NCBI RefSeq assembly: GCF_014696615.1
Contig: NZ_JACJQJ010000028.1
Coordinates: 1-64,000, forward strand
DNA length: 64,000 nt
Source of the DNA: Nostoc linckia FACHB-104
GTDB lineage: Bacteria > Cyanobacteriota > Cyanobacteriia > Cyanobacteriales > Nostocaceae
Reading direction: 5' to 3'
Part shown: in pieces, positions 55,200 through 64,000 of the stretch
Numbering within the stretch: position 1 is the stretch's first letter
Layout: each line of letters begins with the position of its first letter
Notes under the pieces: generated by a model
What the model was told of the DNA's origin: nothing
Databases searched by the model: none
Seen by the model: only the letters and a program-made list of their open reading frames with translations
Translations under genes and position numbers: made by a program

Positions 55200-57209
55200 T
55201 TACGTACTTGCTTGCCTATAACAAGCAAATTCCATCGTGAAAGTTGCCATTCCCGCAGTTTGCGATCGCAAGTCTGTGGAATAACCAAACATTCGCACTA
55301 GGGGTACTTCTGCCCGAATGATAGAGTATGCTTGCATGGTTTCGGAACCTAATAGCAAGCCTCGACGGGAGGAGAGATCACCCTGGACTCTACCTAAATA
55401 CTCGTTGGGTGTTTCCACTTCTACCAACATAATTGGTTCGAGGATGTAGGGTTTGGCTTTGGCGATCGCTTCATCCAGGGCTTGATGGGATGCTGATCGG
55501 AATGCCAATTCGGAGGAGTCAATGGGGTGAAATGAACCGCCCTCTAGCACAACTTTGATCCCTGTAACGGGATAACCTTCTAAACGGCCTGATTGCATGG
55601 CTTCGCGGAAACCTTTCTCACAAGCGGGAATAAATTCTTTGGGAATTACACCGCCAACTACTTTGCTTTCAAATACAAATGGTTCATCTGTCGGTTCAAT
55701 CCATCCCGTGACATGGGCGTATTGTCCAGAACCCCCGGTTTGTTTTTTCAGTCGGTAATCGAAGCGCGTCTTTTGCCCAATGGTTTCGCGATATGCTACT
55801 GCTGGTGTACCAACGTATACCTCAGTGTTATATTCCCGTTGAATGCGCTCTAGGTAAATTTCTAGATGCAGTTCACCCATGCCAGAAATCAAAGTTGCCC
55901 CTGATTCTGTGTCAATGCTGAGTTTGAAGGTGGGATCTTCTTTTTGGAAGCGGTTGAGGGCTTTAGAAAGGCGATCGCTATCTTCTTGTTTTTTGGGTGT
56001 AACAGCCAGTGTAATTACTGGGTCTGGTACAAACATTTTCTCTAAAGATACCAGTGGCTCGCCACTACAGAAGGTATCACCGGAGGCACAATCTACACCC
56101 AATAGAGCGATAATATCGCCAGCTTCCGCAGATTTCACCTCTTCACGCTTGTTGGCATGCATTCTCACCAAGCGGCCAATTGGCACTCGTTGTCCGGTTC
56201 GGGAGTTGTATACAGTATCGCCTTGTTTCAAAGTTCCCGAATAAATTCGGGTATAGGTTAACTGTCCAAAGGACTCCACAGTTAGTTTAAATGCCAACGC
56301 TACTAAGGGATCGTCAGGATTGGGGTAAAGGTTGACAGACTCTACCGTTTTGACGACTTCTCTATCTATAGGAGATGGGAGGTAAAGGGCGATCGCATCT
56401 AACAAGTTCTGCACGCCTTTGTTTTTGAATGCTGAACCTAGAAGTACGGGTGTGAGTTGCAAACTCAAGGTGGCTTGGCGAATGGTTTGCCAAATCAGTT
56501 CTTGGGGAACTTCTTTACCTTCTAATAGCATCTCAGTCATGGGTTCTGAGAATAGCGACAAAGCATCAAGCAGTTTTTCTTTTGCTTGTTGCGCTTCTGC
56601 AAGCAGTGACTCAGGAACTGCCGTTTTCACCCAATTTTCACCATTTTCACCTTCAAAGTAAGAAGCTTGCATTTCTATGAGGTCAATGACCCCCAGAAAT
56701 TTGTCTTCACTACCGATGGGATACTGAAGTAACATGGGATTCAACTGCAAGCGATCGCGCATTGCTTGCACAACCCGAAACGGATTAGCACCAATACGAT
56801 CCATTTTGTTGATAAATGCTATACGCGGCACACGATATCGCTTCATCTGGCGATCGACGGTGATTGACTGGGACTGTACGCCTGCTACGGCACACAGCAC
56901 CATTACCGCCCCATCCAATACCCGCAAGGCACGCTCAACTTCTATCGTAAAATCCACGTGTCCCGGTGTATCAATTAAGTTGATTTGCGTATCGTGCCAT
57001 TGACAGGTGGTAGCGGCAGAGGTAATCGTAATGCCATGCAATTTTTCCTCTGGCATAAAATCCATGGTCGCACCCTTGCCGCCTCCCCGCACCTCCTCAA
57101 TGGCGTGGATTCTGCCCGTATAGAAGAGAATTCTCTCTGATAATGTAGTTTTACCAGAGTCAATATGAGCAGAAATACCAATATTGCGGATGCGTTCTCG
57201 GGGAATCAT
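55200..57209 (-). CDS. Elongation factor G paralogue
   Basis: A 669-residue translational GTPase of the EF-G family: G1 AHIDSGKTTL, G3 DTPGHVDF, G4 NKMD, SAFKNKG and C-terminal domains IV-V (YPVTGIKVVLEGG, LVEVETPNEYLGRV). It is shorter than EF-G proper, and switch I reads EKLHGITI where EF-G has ERGITI, so it is probably a secondary paralogue rather than the str-operon fusA. Its function in translocation or ribosome recycling cannot be told. ATG 57209 follows AGGA. It is not near ribosomal-protein genes. Confidence 0.88.
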   Translation of the reverse strand: MIPRERIRNIGISAHIDSGKTTLSERILFYTGRIHAIEEVRGGGKGATMDFMPEEKLHGITITSAATTCQWHDTQINLIDTPGHVDFTIEVERALRVLDGAVMVLCAVAGVQSQSITVDRQMKRYRVPRIAFINKMDRIGANPFRVVQAMRDRLQLNPMLLQYPIGSEDKFLGVIDLIEMQASYFEGENGENWVKTAVPESLLAEAQQAKEKLLDALSLFSEPMTEMLLEGKEVPQELIWQTIRQATLSLQLTPVLLGSAFKNKGVQNLLDAIALYLPSPIDREVVKTVESVNLYPNPDDPLVALAFKLTVESFGQLTYTRIYSGTLKQGDTVYNSRTGQRVPIGRLVRMHANKREEVKSAEAGDIIALLGVDCASGDTFCSGEPLVSLEKMFVPDPVITLAVTPKKQEDSDRLSKALNRFQKEDPTFKLSIDTESGATLISGMGELHLEIYLERIQREYNTEVYVGTPAVAYRETIGQKTRFDYRLKKQTGGSGQYAHVTGWIEPTDEPFVFESKVVGGVIPKEFIPACEKGFREAMQSGRLEGYPVTGIKVVLEGGSFHPIDSSELAFRSASHQALDEAIAKAKPYILEPIMLVEVETPNEYLGRVQGDLSSRRGLLLGSETMQAYSIIRAEVPLVRMFGYSTDLRSQTAGMATFTMEFACYRQAST

Positions 57210-57546
57210 AAAATGTCCTTTTGCTCAAGCAATAAACAGTTTCAGCCTACTCCCAGCAGGCTTTAGAGCAATCACAATCTTATTATACTACATTTGTATT
57301 ACAAATATGATGACTGCTTAAAAGTTTATTAGGATTCCCAACTACCACTTGCATTTCCCCGTGAAGTTCTCACTGTTGGGCTGACCCAAAATCTGACTCG
57401 TGTAATATAAATTAGCGTTGTTAGCAGATGTAGGTTGGGTTAAGCGCAGCGCAACCCAACATGAATCTTGAAAGCTAAACCTAATATTTCAGTTTTTGGT
57501 TTCCTTACGTCAAACACTAGCCCTTTAATTCATCCTTCATCCTTCT
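57210..57546. other. Divergent spacer with palindromic repeat
   Basis: It contains an AGCCT/AGGCT hairpin near the EF-G start (about 57244-57265) and a GGTTGGGTT...AACCCAAC palindrome at 57432-57460. No promoter was assigned. Confidence 0.5.
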
Positions 57547-58476
57547 ATGAATCAATTGTCATCTAAAGATTGGGTGTTAATCAAACAGCGACTAACCCCC
57601 TATTTATTTTTGCTACCCTCCTTACTAATTTTAGGGTTAACCGTTTTTTGGCCTGCATTGCAAGCTTTTTATTTGAGTTTTACTAGCTATGAAGATATTT
57701 CCCAACCACCGCAATGGATAGGTATTGCTAACTTCCTCAAGCTTGGGCAAGATGCTGTTTTCTGGCAAAGTTTAACAAATACTTTTCTCTATCTTGTTGG
57801 TGTAGTGCCAATTCTTGTAATTGCGCCTTTGGGGTTAGCTATTTTAGTTAATCAAAAACTCAGGGGAATGAATTGGTTTCGAGCTGCATATTATACACCA
57901 GTAGTAATTTCCATGATTGTTGCCGGCATAGCATGGAAATGGCTTTATGCAGAAAATGGCTTACTTAATCAATTTTTCAAAGCCTTGGGAATGTTTCCCG
58001 AAGGAGTTCCTTGGTTAACTAGCCCTAATAAACTTTTTGGTATTCTGCCAATTTCTTTGGCAAGCGTCATGGCTGTAACTATTTGGAAAGGTCTAGGCTA
58101 TTACATGGTAATTTACTTAGCTGGGTTGCAATCCATCCCTGGCGATGTCTACGAAGCTGCGGCTATTGATGGTTCCGATGGTATTCGCAAACATTTAGAT
58201 ATTACGATACCTTTAATGAAACCATATTTAGCTTTAGTGGCTGTGATTTCGGCGATATCAGCCACCAAAGTATTTGAAGAAGTATATATCATGACCCAGG
58301 GAGGGCCACTTAATAGCTCAAAAACAATAGTTTACTATTTGTATGAGCAAGCATTCACTAATTTAGAAATTAGCTATGCTTGCACAATTGGGCTAGTGCT
58401 ATTTTTGATAATTTTGGGTTTATCTATTTTGCGATTAATTATTAGTCAGGAAAGGACTGATAATATCAAACTTTAA
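57547..58476 (+). CDS. ABC sugar-transporter permease (MalF/UgpA type)
   Basis: A 309-residue inner-membrane permease with six hydrophobic segments and the EAA loop EAAAIDGSDGIRKHLDITIP, which contacts the ATPase subunit. It resembles the first permease of carbohydrate ABC importers. The usual partner permease, binding protein and ATPase genes are not adjacent. In cyanobacteria these components are often scattered. The sugar is unknown. The start is ATG 57547. Confidence 0.9.
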   Translation: MNQLSSKDWVLIKQRLTPYLFLLPSLLILGLTVFWPALQAFYLSFTSYEDISQPPQWIGIANFLKLGQDAVFWQSLTNTFLYLVGVVPILVIAPLGLAILVNQKLRGMNWFRAAYYTPVVISMIVAGIAWKWLYAENGLLNQFFKALGMFPEGVPWLTSPNKLFGILPISLASVMAVTIWKGLGYYMVIYLAGLQSIPGDVYEAAAIDGSDGIRKHLDITIPLMKPYLALVAVISAISATKVFEEVYIMTQGGPLNSSKTIVYYLYEQAFTNLEISYACTIGLVLFLIILGLSILRLIISQERTDNIKL

Positions 58477-58824
58477 TTGCTGTATATATTTGGAGAATTA
58501 AAGGATAGATGGGAACTTAATGTAAGTAATTAGGAACTTCTTGATGTATTTTCTTAATTTCTCATAGCTGGATTGAATCTTGAAGAAAATACACCCTGTA
58601 ACTATCCAGTACTTGAATCACCTGCTGATTACAGCATTTTGTAAATTCGTGAAGAATGGTGGTAGATCGGATAAAAGTACAAACTTGCGAAATACAGACA
58701 AGTGGCGTTCTTGTTTTGGGTAGATAAATGGTGAGATGCAACTATGATAATCCACGTAAATAACAGGCATTTCGGGATTTGGCTAATTTCAATTGCTCGT
58801 GATTAGAGCATTTGAAGTTGGCAA
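58477..58824. other. Convergent spacer
   Basis: About 350 bases between the permease and the PEP-CTERM gene. No terminator or repeat array was recognised. Confidence 0.4.
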
Positions 58825-59469
58825 TTAAGCTGTAGCTTTTTCTTTTTTCAGCTTTTGAATTTGTTTCTTCTTCAACGCAACTCCCATTCCTAAAGCTGTT
58901 ACCGAGCCTAAGATTGTGAAAGGTTCGGGAACCGCTTCAGCAGTCATGGAGAAAGAGCCATCTGATTTGATTTGGTTAACAGTTAAAAGCCCTTCTCCTA
59001 AAAGAGAATTACCCTTAACAAATGAGCCAGTAAATCTTGGCATGATACCAGAGGCAAATTTGCCACTAGATGTTTTGCTAACTTCAAATGGGTTATCTAT
59101 GTTAAAAATTAGCCCATCAGCAAATTTAATGAATGGGTTTTGTGCTTTTCCTGAGTAAGTAGCTATTGAGCTGTTTCCTAATGGAGTATAGCTGATTAGC
59201 TTTAAAGCAATGTCGGATATGGTAACGTTTTGCCCAATGTAACCGGCAAACATACCATTTGATGAATTTTTAACTGTAGAATCAGTACCGAATTTAAGTG
59301 TGTCAGTAGCAGATGGGATTTTCTCCGCACCCTTGGCGAAATTAGCTGAGCCAGCAATATTGACTCTGCCTAATGAAGCTGCTTGAGCCGATGAAACATT
59401 AACAGTATTACTTACAGCAAAGGTGCCGCAAGTTAAGGCTAATCCTAGCCCTATTGTTTTGAAAGCCAT
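58825..59469 (-). CDS. PEP-CTERM sorted exported protein
   Basis: A 214-residue protein. The signal peptide (MAFKTIGLGLALTCGTFAVS, cleaved near AQA) precedes a soluble, Gly/Ser/Thr-rich domain. The C-terminus VPEPFTILGSVTALGMGVAL plus a basic tail is a PEP-CTERM anchor that exosortase would process. The passenger domain is not recognised. I use ATG 59469, which has GGAGA about 6 bases upstream, rather than an in-frame codon at 59538. Confidence 0.88.
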   Translation of the reverse strand: MAFKTIGLGLALTCGTFAVSNTVNVSSAQAASLGRVNIAGSANFAKGAEKIPSATDTLKFGTDSTVKNSSNGMFAGYIGQNVTISDIALKLISYTPLGNSSIATYSGKAQNPFIKFADGLIFNIDNPFEVSKTSSGKFASGIMPRFTGSFVKGNSLLGEGLLTVNQIKSDGSFSMTAEAVPEPFTILGSVTALGMGVALKKKQIQKLKKEKATA

Positions 59470-60480
59470 GATTGTCTCCATTGAAAAATGATTAGTATCA
59501 GGTTTTTGCCATCTGCAAAATGTCCTAATGAATTGCATACATTAGGCTCTTTTGGAGTTGGTAAACATTCATCTGCTGAGTTTTTAGCTGTGACCAAATT
59601 TTAGACAGAAAAGTTGCGTAGGTTTCCCGAATCGAGCAAACTTTTCAATACAGATTTTGGATTGAAAGATTGAAATTTAAAAAATGGTAAAAGACCCTAA
59701 TCTTAACGCCACTTGCTTCTGTTGGTATTTCCCTAAAACCAAAGCAGCTCAACTGAAAAACTTGTGTTGCAAAGTTATAAGCAAAGGAAGCTTCTGCTTA
59801 GACTTGCTGTAACATCCATCATCCAAAATCCTGTATTCCTGTCCCTGCTGTTAAGCGTGGGGGAAATCTAAAAATTGAGAAGTTTTTACTCAGCAATCAC
59901 ATGCAGATGCCCACCTGATTTTTGCATACCCTTCCATTATTTAAGTAAAAATGCAGACAGGCGTAAAGCCTTTGTAAAAACCATACATATATCTGTGAAT
60001 TTTGTATAAAGTATTGCATTTCAACATGAAGAACACTGTATCCCACCTAAAGGTAGATGACAGAAACCTTTTATACCAATATTTGCAGGGAATCTAGGCT
60101 TTGTTATACCAATTTTGGATTTGATATTGAAAGCTTTAACAGCAGACTGTTTCAAGCTTCTCAAACAATATTACCTATGGCAGTTTGATGTTACAGACAG
60201 TAAACAAATTTCATCTTTTAGCGTTGAAGTGGAATGTTGACCATGCAACCCACTACAGAAGCATTTCTGAGATGCAATGCAGACATTCAGGGGTAAAATT
60301 TAACTCATATAGCTATATATTTGCTTGATAATTAAGAGTGCGATCGCATTCAAATTACAGCCTCAGCAATTGTTATCGATAGAAGAAACTTAAAGGGAAA
60401 GTGAACTAAGGACAAACCTTTAAACTTTCCCGTAAAAACTTTATATAGTTCAGTTTCATCGCGGCTACTTAGTTTTTGCT
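59470..60480. other. Long spacer between PEP-CTERM and OmpR-type genes
   Basis: About 1 kb with no supported gene. It holds two TTATACCAAT words (about 60070 and 60105) and AT-rich stretches. The hairpin near its right end is listed separately. Confidence 0.4.
60395..60431 (-). terminator. Possible terminator of the OmpR-type regulator gene
   Basis: On the minus strand, GGGAAAGT and ACTTTCCC arms enclose a smaller AAGG/CCTT stem and are followed by TTTAAGTTT. It lies about 50 bases after the stop codon. Confidence 0.5.
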
Positions 60481-61155
60481 CTACTCCCGCAGTGAGTAAC
60501 CGACACCACGCACTGTATGAATTAAACGTTTTTCTTTGTTTTCCTCTAATTTCAGGCGTAAATAGCGAATATAGACTTCAATAATATTAGAATCTCCCAT
60601 AAAGTCGTAACCCCAAACTTTCTCGAGAATTTGGTCTCTAGTAAACACCTGACGGGGATGACTCATCAGATACTCTAACAAATCAAATTCTTTTGCGGTT
60701 AACTCAATTGCGCGTTTACCGCGAAATACTTGACGAGTGCGACGGTTTAAACTCAAATCCTCAAACTGGGAAACATCCTCATCTGTTTCTTGGGTGCGGC
60801 GGAGATGAGCGCGAATTCTCGCTAACAGTTCTTCAATGCTAAATGGTTTAACTACATAATCATCAGCACCAGCATCTAAACCAGCCACGCGATCGCTAAC
60901 TTCGTCTTTAGCTGTCAACAAGATAACCGGCATTGAGTTACCGGTGGCGCGCAAACGACGACAGATTTCTAAACCCGTCAGTCCTGGTAGCATCCAATCC
61001 AGAATTGCTAAATCCGGAGACAAGTCTCTTGCCAAGGTCAAGCCGAGGATACCATCATTGGCTACACTTACCTGATATCCTTCACTATTCAATTCCAATT
61101 CGACAAATCGCGCCAACTTAACTTCATCTTCAACTAAAAGGATGTGCGCTGTCAT
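60481..61155 (-). CDS. OmpR-family response regulator
   Basis: A 224-residue transcription factor. The receiver domain (about 1-120) has ILLVEDE, phosphoacceptor Asp53 in LAILDWMLPGLTG and the Lys in YVVKPFSIEELLARI. The winged helix (about 130-224) contains ELTAKEFDLLEYLMSHP and HTVRGVGYSLRE. ATG 61155 is clear. The kinase gene is not adjacent. It resembles the NblR/RppA-like group of cyanobacterial regulators, but I cannot assign a name safely. Confidence 0.92.
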   Translation of the reverse strand: MTAHILLVEDEVKLARFVELELNSEGYQVSVANDGILGLTLARDLSPDLAILDWMLPGLTGLEICRRLRATGNSMPVILLTAKDEVSDRVAGLDAGADDYVVKPFSIEELLARIRAHLRRTQETDEDVSQFEDLSLNRRTRQVFRGKRAIELTAKEFDLLEYLMSHPRQVFTRDQILEKVWGYDFMGDSNIIEVYIRYLRLKLEENKEKRLIHTVRGVGYSLRE

Positions 61156-62012
61156 ATTTTTTCCTCAAGTAGCCTCACCGATGCAGGTAATGGGTAATTG
61201 GTAATTGGTAATTAGTGATCGGACTATTAGCTAAGCTAATACACCTTTAAATTGCATAACTACTCGTGGTGATTGTTGACTGTCAACGGTCAACGGTCAA
61301 CGGTCAACGGTTAACAGCCTAATCGAGTCCATGTGCAAGTTAAATGTGGAACAGCTTATTACTAAATTCCTTGCCCACAAGGAAACGAGAAATATTGATG
61401 TAGTATTGCGGTTATAGGAAGTGATGTTAACAGCAGTTGCGATCGCATCTGTATCCCCAACCTCTGGGCGGTTCATAATTTACTTTTCTTGATAATCATT
61501 GAGAATTTTAGATTAATTGGGATATTTACACCAGGATTTTATCTATTAATATCCCTTAATCTAATGCAAGCTACATTTTTCCCTATTTTTCTACCTATAG
61601 AATTATATGATTATTTACAAATGAGTGTTTGAACATCTCTCTCCTTGGATCTCTTTTTACTCAGCTTACTGTGCTTGATTTGGCAAATATTACGAATTAC
61701 GAATTATTAATTACTAGATTGGTATAACACTAATATTTAGGTATAATAAATTTGTAGCACTTGCAGTTAAGAAAAGAAGTGCAAACAAAAAAGTGCCCAC
61801 ACAAAATTTAACCCCATCCTAAATAGAGAAAAGGGCAACCAGTGGGACACAAGACAAATAACTCAAAACTCAATACACAGCACTTTTAAGCCCAAAGGAA
61901 TAAAGATTAATTTCTAGGCTGTGAGACTTTTATTAAGTAGAGATTTGTTTCCGTTCTGTTGTATTAATTTGTATCATCGTCTTGTTGCTACATAGCACCT
62001 GGTAGGCAAGAC
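61156..62012. other. Long spacer with STRR arrays
   Basis: GGTAATT heptamers (about 61185-61215) and four CAACGGT heptamers (about 61280-61310) lie near the left end. ATTACGA repeats occur near 61690. The rest is AT-rich; no gene is supported. Confidence 0.6.
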
Positions 62013-62219
62013 TCATTGTTTGGACAAGAGCTTGTTAGTACCTAGCAGGACTACAATGAGCAGTAATAGCTGGATTTGCCAAGGTGCTAAAACTAAACTC
62101 AAAATAAAACAAATGAATCCAAATACACCAGCTATATAGGCTATTTCATCAGTAGATTGTTTAACGAAATAGCCAGTTATTAAAGCGGTACAAAGTGGAA
62201 CCAAAAAAAACAAAGCCAT
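62013..62219 (-). CDS. Small two- or three-helix membrane protein, unknown
   Basis: A 68-residue protein consisting almost entirely of hydrophobic segments (MALFFLVPLCTALITGYFV, then IAYIAGVFGFICFILSLVLA and IQLLLLIVVLLG). ATG 62219 has AGGA a few bases upstream, which supports it being real. It lies alone and I do not recognise a family. Confidence 0.6.
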   Translation of the reverse strand: MALFFLVPLCTALITGYFVKQSTDEIAYIAGVFGFICFILSLVLAPWQIQLLLLIVVLLGTNKLLSKQ

Positions 62220-62460
62220 TTTTCCTAACCTCTGAAATCAAAGGTATGACGTTGATATAAACAGAGTAAATCTGTTGTTGACAATTGGTTCATTTTACCT
62301 CTCTGTTGGATTCCCTTACAACAGAGTATGTAAAATAATCATGTAGAAAATTCATATTTGATAATCATCTGGTAAATTAGCTTAACATTATTGTGCTGGC
62401 ATCAGCCGAACGATATAGCATAATTACCTACAGAATTAACGTTTGCGATTTAAACACTCA

Positions 62461-64000
62461 ATGCTGAACATTCCTCTATTACTGGCAACTGAACTAGACC
62501 TTAAACCTTATCAGGTGCAAAATGCGCTGGAACTTTTAGCAGAGGGTGCAACAATCCCTTTTATCGCACGCTACCGAAAAGAGCGCACCGGTGAAATGGA
62601 TGAAGTTCAATTGCGTAATTTATCGGATAGGTATACATACTTAACAGAATTAGAAGAAAGAAAAGCGGTAATTCTAAATGCGATCGCCAATCAAGGTAAA
62701 CTCACTGATGAACTAAAAGCGCAGATTACTTCTAGTTTACAAAAAACAGAACTTGAGGATTTATACTTACCATATAAACAAAAGCGTCGCACCCGCGCTA
62801 CTGTCGCCAGAGAGAAAGGTTTAGAACCACTGGCAGAATTTATTAAATCATTGAATGTAAAAAATCCTGTGTCTGCTTCTTTAGAAACAGAAGCAGCTAA
62901 ATATATTTCGGAAACTCAAGGAGTAAAATCTGCGGAAGAAGCGCTCAAAGGTGCATCTGATATCTTAGCGGAGGAAGTTGCCGAAAAAGCTGAATCAAGG
63001 GCATATATTCGGGATTACTTATTAGAATCTGGGGTATTTAACTCTCGGATTAAAGATGAACATCCCGAAGGTACAACGAAATTTGAAATGTACCGCAACT
63101 ATCAAGCTAAGGTGAAAAATATTGCACCTCATAATATCCTGGCTTTGTGTCGGGGTGAAGCAGAAGGAGTATTAAATTTTGAAATCGCCTTTGATGAAGA
63201 TATCGTACTTTCCTATCTAGAATCTCAGGAAATTAAGACCAAAGTCCGTGCTATTCGCGATTTTTACCAAGTGATGATTAAAGATGCATTTAATCGCTTG
63301 ATGAAAACTTCTTTAATGGGAGAAGTAATAGCTGAAAAGAAAGCCTACGCTGATTTTGAGTCGATTAAAACCTTTGAAACCAATTTACGGGAATTGCTAT
63401 TATCTGCACCTGCGGGGATGAAACCAACTTTAGCAATTGATCCTGGGTTTAGAACTGGGTGTAAAGTCGCAGTAATTGACCAAACAGGGAAATTTTTGGA
63501 GTATCAAGCGGTATTTCCCCATCAAGCAGCAGAACAACGGACTAAAGCTGCACAAACTCTCAAAAATCTGATTGAAAAGTACAAAATTGACTTAATCGCC
63601 ATTGGTAACGGTACAGCTTCCCGTGAGACTGACGAGTTTGTCTCCCAAGTACTGCAAGCTATGGAACGCAAACCGACAAAGGTAATGGTGAATGAATCGG
63701 GTGCATCTATATATTCTGCTAGTAAAGTAGCTTTAGAAGAATTTCCCGATTTAGATATTACCGTGCGTGGTGCTATTAGCATCGGTCGGCGTTTGCAAGA
63801 TCCCTTGGCGGAACTGGTAAAAATTGATCCCAAATCCATTGGGGTGGGACAATATCAGCACGATGTTGACCAGAAGTTGCTGAAGAAAAAGTTAGATGAA
63901 ACTGTAGAAAGCTGCGTTAACTATGTCGGTGTAGACTTAAACACGGCTTCTAAAGAACTTTTAACCTTTGTTTCGGGAATTACGCCAGCAGTTGCCAATA
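62461..64000 (+). CDS. tex: Tex-like RNA-binding transcription accessory protein, 3' end outside window
   Basis: The first 513 codons are visible. The N-terminal Tex domain opens MLNIPLLLATELDLKPYQVQ and has FIARYRKERTGEMDE and LEDLYLPYKQKRRTRA. The YqgF-like fold begins LAIDPGFRTGCKVAVID, and the helix-hairpin-helix region follows near YVGVDLNTASKELL. The C-terminal S1 domain lies beyond the window. Tex proteins bind RNA and nucleic acid near the transcription machinery and are often non-essential. The start is ATG 62461. No neighbour suggests an operon. Confidence 0.93.
   Translation, partial: MLNIPLLLATELDLKPYQVQNALELLAEGATIPFIARYRKERTGEMDEVQLRNLSDRYTYLTELEERKAVILNAIANQGKLTDELKAQITSSLQKTELEDLYLPYKQKRRTRATVAREKGLEPLAEFIKSLNVKNPVSASLETEAAKYISETQGVKSAEEALKGASDILAEEVAEKAESRAYIRDYLLESGVFNSRIKDEHPEGTTKFEMYRNYQAKVKNIAPHNILALCRGEAEGVLNFEIAFDEDIVLSYLESQEIKTKVRAIRDFYQVMIKDAFNRLMKTSLMGEVIAEKKAYADFESIKTFETNLRELLLSAPAGMKPTLAIDPGFRTGCKVAVIDQTGKFLEYQAVFPHQAAEQRTKAAQTLKNLIEKYKIDLIAIGNGTASRETDEFVSQVLQAMERKPTKVMVNESGASIYSASKVALEEFPDLDITVRGAISIGRRLQDPLAELVKIDPKSIGVGQYQHDVDQKLLKKKLDETVESCVNYVGVDLNTASKELLTFVSGITPAVAN

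Overview
The window is chromosomal DNA of a cyanobacterium, most likely a filamentous heterocyst-forming one (Nostoc/Calothrix/Tolypothrix type). The evidence is the very frequent HIP1 octamer GCGATCGC, families of heptanucleotide tandem repeats (STRR type) in nearly every intergenic gap, long multi-sensor hybrid histidine kinases, Ser/Thr kinases with TPR tails, an acyl-lipid desaturase and a PEP-CTERM protein. Coding density is low and genes lie on both strands, mostly singly or in pairs. No rRNA, tRNA, CRISPR array or transposase gene was recognised.

Region by region. 0-5.4 kb: end of a very large HEAT/membrane/NACHT/AAA ATPase and an overlapping second AAA ATPase, resembling a STAND-type signalling or conflict locus. 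5.4-8 kb: a NarL-type regulator and a REC-histidine kinase. 8-9.7 kb: a SemiSWEET-like transporter and a DUF3445 haem protein. 9.7-11.8 kb: 2 kb without genes, holding three copies of a structured RNA-like unit plus MITEs. 11.8-19.9 kb: metabolic and housekeeping genes (HpnI-like glycosyltransferase, NagX/HGSNAT-like acyltransferase, homoserine kinase, M3 oligopeptidase, Delta9 desaturase). 20-23 kb: a TetR regulator fused to a tyrosine-recombinase-like domain, and a membrane GTPase. 23.8-36 kb: two large hybrid histidine kinases (one with an HNOBA domain, one of about 2300 residues), an RHH/PAS-like gene pair and a candidate small RNA. 36-46 kb: two radical SAM genes, TPR, barrel, M48 peptidase, carboxylate-amine ligase and small heat-shock genes. 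46-51 kb: a pseudo-rhomboid and two Ser/Thr kinases. 51-64 kb: gene remnants, an RNase D-like exonuclease, a TPR protein, an EF-G paralogue, an ABC sugar permease, a PEP-CTERM protein, an OmpR-type regulator and the start of tex.

The main unexplained structure is non-coding. There are at least five short inverted-repeat element families (called MITE A-E here). Two have exact 10-bp target duplications, and one has its empty target site preserved next to the filled one. Four insertions abut stop codons. Intergenic-type repeats have also entered the reading frame of the first ATPase. The strongest candidates for undescribed biology are the three-copy RNA array at 10.1-11.5 kb, the TetR-recombinase fusion with its paired palindromic operators, the small RNA at 28.7 kb, and the pseudo-rhomboid. 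All calls come from reading the sequence alone; family names rest on recognised motifs, not on searches.
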